Of a stretch of DNA of 9,461 nt, positions 7,067-9,461 are shown piece by piece (within the stretch, counting starts at the first letter, position 1; each line of letters opens with the position of its first letter). Source of the stretch: Alphaproteobacteria bacterium (lineage in GTDB: Bacteria > Pseudomonadota > Alphaproteobacteria > Sphingomonadales > Sphingomonadaceae); contig JAHJWA010000131.1 in the NCBI GenBank assembly GCA_018828205.1, forward strand, positions 1-9,461, in the 5' to 3' direction. The notes below the pieces were generated by a model, which was not told the DNA's origin, made no database searches, and worked only from the letters and a program-made list of their open reading frames with translations. The position numbers and the translations under genes are program-made.

Positions 7067-8551
7067 TCAAGCGGAGTCGCCGCCCTCCTTCTCCAACCAA
7101 TCCGCGACCCGCCGTTCCGTTTCCGCAGGCAGGTGCAGCCCGAGCTTGCTGCGCCGCCAGAGAATGTCCTGGGCGGTCCGCGCGAACTCCTCTTTCACCA
7201 AATAGCGCAGCTCCGCCTCGTAGAGATCGCCGCCGAAATGGTCGCCGAGCCGGTCGAGCCCGTCGGCGGTGCCGATGACTCGGTCGATCCGCGTGCCATA
7301 GGCGCGGGCGAGCCGCAGCAGCATTTCGGGCGGCACCCAGGCATAGCGATCGCCCGCGCGCCACAGGAAGGCCGCGAAGTCCGCCATCTCGCCGCCCGGG
7401 AGCGGTGCCTCGCGGGTCCATTCCGGACCCATGGGCAGATGCGGCGCGAGTCTGGCGAGCGCATGTTCGGCCAGCTTGCGGAAGGTGGTGATCTTGCCGC
7501 CATAGACCGAGAGGATCGGCGCGCCGCCTTTTGCCTCGAGCTCGAAGGCGTAATCGCGGGTGACAGTGGAATTCCTGGCCGAACTGTCCTCGTAGAGCGG
7601 GCGCACACCCGCGTAGCTGGAGATGATCTCGTTGTCCGAGATGCCGCTCTGGAAATATTCTCCGGCGGCCTCGCGCAGATAGGCGCGCTCCTCCTGCGAG
7701 ATCCGCACGCTGTCGAGATCGCCCTCGAACAGCTGATCGGTGGTGCCCACCAGTGTGAAGTCGCGCTCGTAGGGGATCGCGAAGACCACCCGCCCGTCGC
7801 CGTTCTGGAAGATATAGGCGTGCTCGCCGGGGAACTTGCGCGGGACGATGATGTGGCTTCCCTTGACCAGCCTGAGCCGCGCGGGCGTGCCGGCGCCGAG
7901 CGCGTTGCGCGCGACCGCGTCAACCCAGGGGCCGGCCGCATTGGCGAGCGCGCGCGCCTCGACGGTGCTTGTGGTGCCGTCGGCGCTGCGCAGCGTCGCG
8001 CGCCAGTGCGACTTGTGCCGTTCGAGCGCAACGCATTCCGTCCGCGTGAGGATCTGTGCGCCGCGTTCGCGGGCGTCCATCGCACAGAGCACCACCAGCC
8101 GCGCATCCTCGACCCAGCAGTCGGAATATTCGAACCCGCGCTTCAGCCGGTCCTGCAGCACGCCGCGATGCGGCGGCCGGGTCAGATCGACCCCGCGGCT
8201 GCGCGGCAGGCTGCGGCGCCCGCCGATGGTGTCGTAGAGCGCCAGCCCGATCCGCAGCATCCAGCCGGGGCGCAGCCCCTTGTCGTGCGGGAGCACGAAG
8301 CGCAGCGGCCAGATGATGTGCGGCGCGGCCTTGAGCAGCACCTCGCGCTCGCGCAGCGCTTCGGCGACGAGGCGGAACTCGTATTGCTCGAGATAGCGCA
8401 GGCCGCCATGGACCAGCTTGGTGCTCGCTGAGGAGGTGTGCGAGGCGAGATCGTCCTTCTCGCACAGGGTCACCGAGAGCCCGCGCCCGGCGGCGTCGCG
8501 GGCGATGCCCACGCCGTTGATCCCGCCACCTATGACCAGCAGATCCTGCAA
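7067..8551 (-). CDS. glpD: FAD-dependent glycerol-3-phosphate dehydrogenase (respiratory)
   Basis: This peripheral inner-membrane enzyme oxidises sn-glycerol-3-phosphate to dihydroxyacetone phosphate and passes electrons to ubiquinone. The N-terminal Rossmann FAD motif is LVIGGGINGVGIARDAAGRG (5-24), followed by CEKDDLA (30-36) and STKLVHGGLRYLEQYE (43-58). Arg317 in AGVRPL, Arg332 in VTRDYAF and Lys353 in GGKITTFRKL align with the phosphate- and substrate-binding residues of E. coli GlpD. The C-terminal helical cap (about 375-494) is complete. I chose the TTG at 8551 (494 residues): it gives the family-typical N-terminus directly before the FAD motif and has AGGAG 10 bases upstream. The only alternative in-frame start is ATG 8593, which would overlap mtnP by 41 bases, adds a non-homologous 14-residue tail and has no ribosome site. 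One base separates it from the mtnP stop, so coupling is likely. No glpK or glpF is in view. Confidence 0.95.
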   Translation of the reverse strand: MQDLLVIGGGINGVGIARDAAGRGLSVTLCEKDDLASHTSSASTKLVHGGLRYLEQYEFRLVAEALREREVLLKAAPHIIWPLRFVLPHDKGLRPGWMLRIGLALYDTIGGRRSLPRSRGVDLTRPPHRGVLQDRLKRGFEYSDCWVEDARLVVLCAMDARERGAQILTRTECVALERHKSHWRATLRSADGTTSTVEARALANAAGPWVDAVARNALGAGTPARLRLVKGSHIIVPRKFPGEHAYIFQNGDGRVVFAIPYERDFTLVGTTDQLFEGDLDSVRISQEERAYLREAAGEYFQSGISDNEIISSYAGVRPLYEDSSARNSTVTRDYAFELEAKGGAPILSVYGGKITTFRKLAEHALARLAPHLPMGPEWTREAPLPGGEMADFAAFLWRAGDRYAWVPPEMLLRLARAYGTRIDRVIGTADGLDRLGDHFGGDLYEAELRYLVKEEFARTAQDILWRRSKLGLHLPAETERRVADWLEKEGGDSA

Positions 8552-8552
8552 G

Positions 8553-9434
8553 TCAGCCCCGCTCCTGCGCCAGCAACCGCCCGGCGACGGCATCGAGCTT
8601 GGTCATCAGCCCGCGGTCGCGCTGTTCGGGCGCGGTGATCACCGCGAAATCGAGCGTGCGGTCGATCGGCGAGGGTTCGCGCCGCTGCGGCAGCGCGCGC
8701 ACCAGTTCCTCCACCGTCCGCCGCGCCAGCGCGCCATTGGCCGCCATCTGCGCCAGGATCGCGCCGACATCGACCGCCGCCTCGCCGTCGCGCCAGCTGT
8801 CCCAATCGGTCACCATGGCGAGCAGCGCATAGGGCAGCTCGGCCTCGCGCGCGAGCTTGGCTTCGGGCATGCCGGTCATGCCGATCACCTGCGCGCCCCA
8901 TTGGCGGTAGAGCTTGCTCTCCGCGCGGGTCGAGAATTGCGGGCCCTCCATCGCCAGATAGGTGGCGCCGCGGTGCGGCTCGCCGCCGGCCTGCGCGACC
9001 GCTGCGGCGGTGAGCTCCGTCAGCCGCTCGCACACCGGATCGCCCATCGCGACATGCGCGACGAAGCCGTTGTCGAAGAAGGTCGAGGGGCGGCCTTTGG
9101 TGTTGTCGATGAACTGGTCGACCAGGACGAAGCTGCCCGGCGGCAGATCCTCGCTGAGCGAGCCGACCGCGGAGATCGCGAGGATATCGGTGCAGCCTGC
9201 GCGTTTGAGCGCGTCGATATTCGCGCGCGCGTTGAGCCGGCCGGGAAGCACGCAGTGCCCGCGGCCATGGCGCGGCATGAAGCGGACCTGGACATGGCCG
9301 ATCCGCCCGCAGAGGATCTCGTCCGACGGTTCGCCCCAGGGCGACTGGACGGCGATCCACTGCTCGTCCTCCAGCGCCTCGATGGCGTAGAGACCCGAAC
9401 CGCCGATAATGCCGATGACCCACTCGTCGCTCAC
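8553..9434 (-). CDS. mtnP: S-methyl-5'-thioadenosine phosphorylase
   Basis: This cytosolic enzyme splits methylthioadenosine, a by-product of polyamine and autoinducer synthesis, with phosphate. Products are adenine and 5-methylthioribose-1-phosphate, which feed adenine and methionine salvage. The 293 residues fit the class-II purine nucleoside phosphorylase/MTAP family. Seen are the phosphate-site IGGSGLY (10-16), RHGRGH (55-60), SAVGSL (88-93), MEGPQFSTRAES (162-173), GMTGMPEAKLARE (185-197) and the TDWDSW segment (209-214), whose Asp210 and Asp212 fit the adenine-binding Asp pair of MTAP. The start is a GTG at 9434, with a weak GGGGA five bases upstream; the frame remains open to the window edge, but homologues begin at about this point. 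Its stop is one base from glpD. The operon promoter is probably outside the window, to the right. Other purine phosphorylases are less likely given the SAVGSL and MTGMPEAKLARE motifs. Confidence 0.95.
   Translation of the reverse strand: MSDEWVIGIIGGSGLYAIEALEDEQWIAVQSPWGEPSDEILCGRIGHVQVRFMPRHGRGHCVLPGRLNARANIDALKRAGCTDILAISAVGSLSEDLPPGSFVLVDQFIDNTKGRPSTFFDNGFVAHVAMGDPVCERLTELTAAAVAQAGGEPHRGATYLAMEGPQFSTRAESKLYRQWGAQVIGMTGMPEAKLAREAELPYALLAMVTDWDSWRDGEAAVDVGAILAQMAANGALARRTVEELVRALPQRREPSPIDRTLDFAVITAPEQRDRGLMTKLDAVAGRLLAQERG
8562..8566 (-). promoter_or_regulatory. Ribosome binding site for the glpD TTG start
   Basis: AGGAG on the minus strand lies inside the last codons of mtnP, 10 bases before the TTG at 8551. 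The order is SD, mtnP stop (TGA), one C, then TTG. This layout supports the TTG start and suggests ribosomes finishing mtnP re-initiate on glpD. Confidence 0.55.
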
Positions 9435-9461
9435 TGCAATCCCCGTTCGCCGATAGTGCAG

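Noticed and set aside
6990..7421. N-terminal extension of the putA frame into glpD
   Set aside because: The extra 144 codons overlap the glpD 3' end and have shadow-like composition. Homologous PutA sequence begins near the ATG at 6989.
7133..8431. A 432-codon plus-strand frame antisense to glpD
   Set aside because: It is the same codon-bias shadow effect; GlpD is complete and recognisable on the minus strand.
1..9461. Search for mobile elements, CRISPR arrays, tRNA genes, defence or biosynthetic clusters
   Set aside because: No terminal repeats, transposase or integrase, regularly spaced repeats, or tRNA-like cloverleaf were seen. All long frames are accounted for by core-type genes, so there is no support for a new multi-gene system.

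Overview
The window is a gene-dense, GC-rich stretch, with G or C dominating third codon positions. It looks like chromosomal core DNA of an alphaproteobacterium. The alphaproteobacterial-type dCTP deaminase and the short PutA lacking a DNA-binding domain fit a sphingomonad/Erythrobacter-like relative, but the genus is inference. I see no rRNA, tRNA, CRISPR array, insertion sequence, integrase or phage gene. The longest gene-free gap is 77 bases.

Layout. Bases 1-2620 (+ strand) hold three overlapping genes of a MacAB-type tripartite export system: a periplasmic adaptor cut by the window's left edge, a stand-alone ABC ATPase and a stand-alone FtsX/MacB-type permease. They are joined by ATGA and TGATG stop/start overlaps, so they are almost certainly one operon. 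It converges on the minus-strand genes across a 22-base gap with a small GC-rich inverted repeat.

From 9434 down to 2643 all five genes lie on the minus strand. In transcription order they are mtnP (methylthioadenosine phosphorylase), glpD (glycerol-3-phosphate dehydrogenase), putA (bifunctional proline dehydrogenase/glutamate-semialdehyde dehydrogenase), an exported protein of unknown function, and dcd (dCTP deaminase). Gaps are 1, 77, 61 and 56 bases. mtnP and glpD are probably translationally coupled (stop codon, one base, then a TTG start). The 77- and 61-base gaps could hold promoters.

Function. The minus-strand run is mostly housekeeping: MTA salvage, two flavin dehydrogenases that both pass electrons to the respiratory quinone pool (from glycerol-3-phosphate and from proline), and dUMP supply for thymidylate. 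The genes need not share a pathway. The least explained gene is the exported protein at 3254-3781. Its one His before an Asn-Cys-x-His-Phe motif resembles the permuted papain-like (LRAT/NlpC-P60) fold. I found no clear sign of a new multi-gene system; the findings are leads of modest weight.
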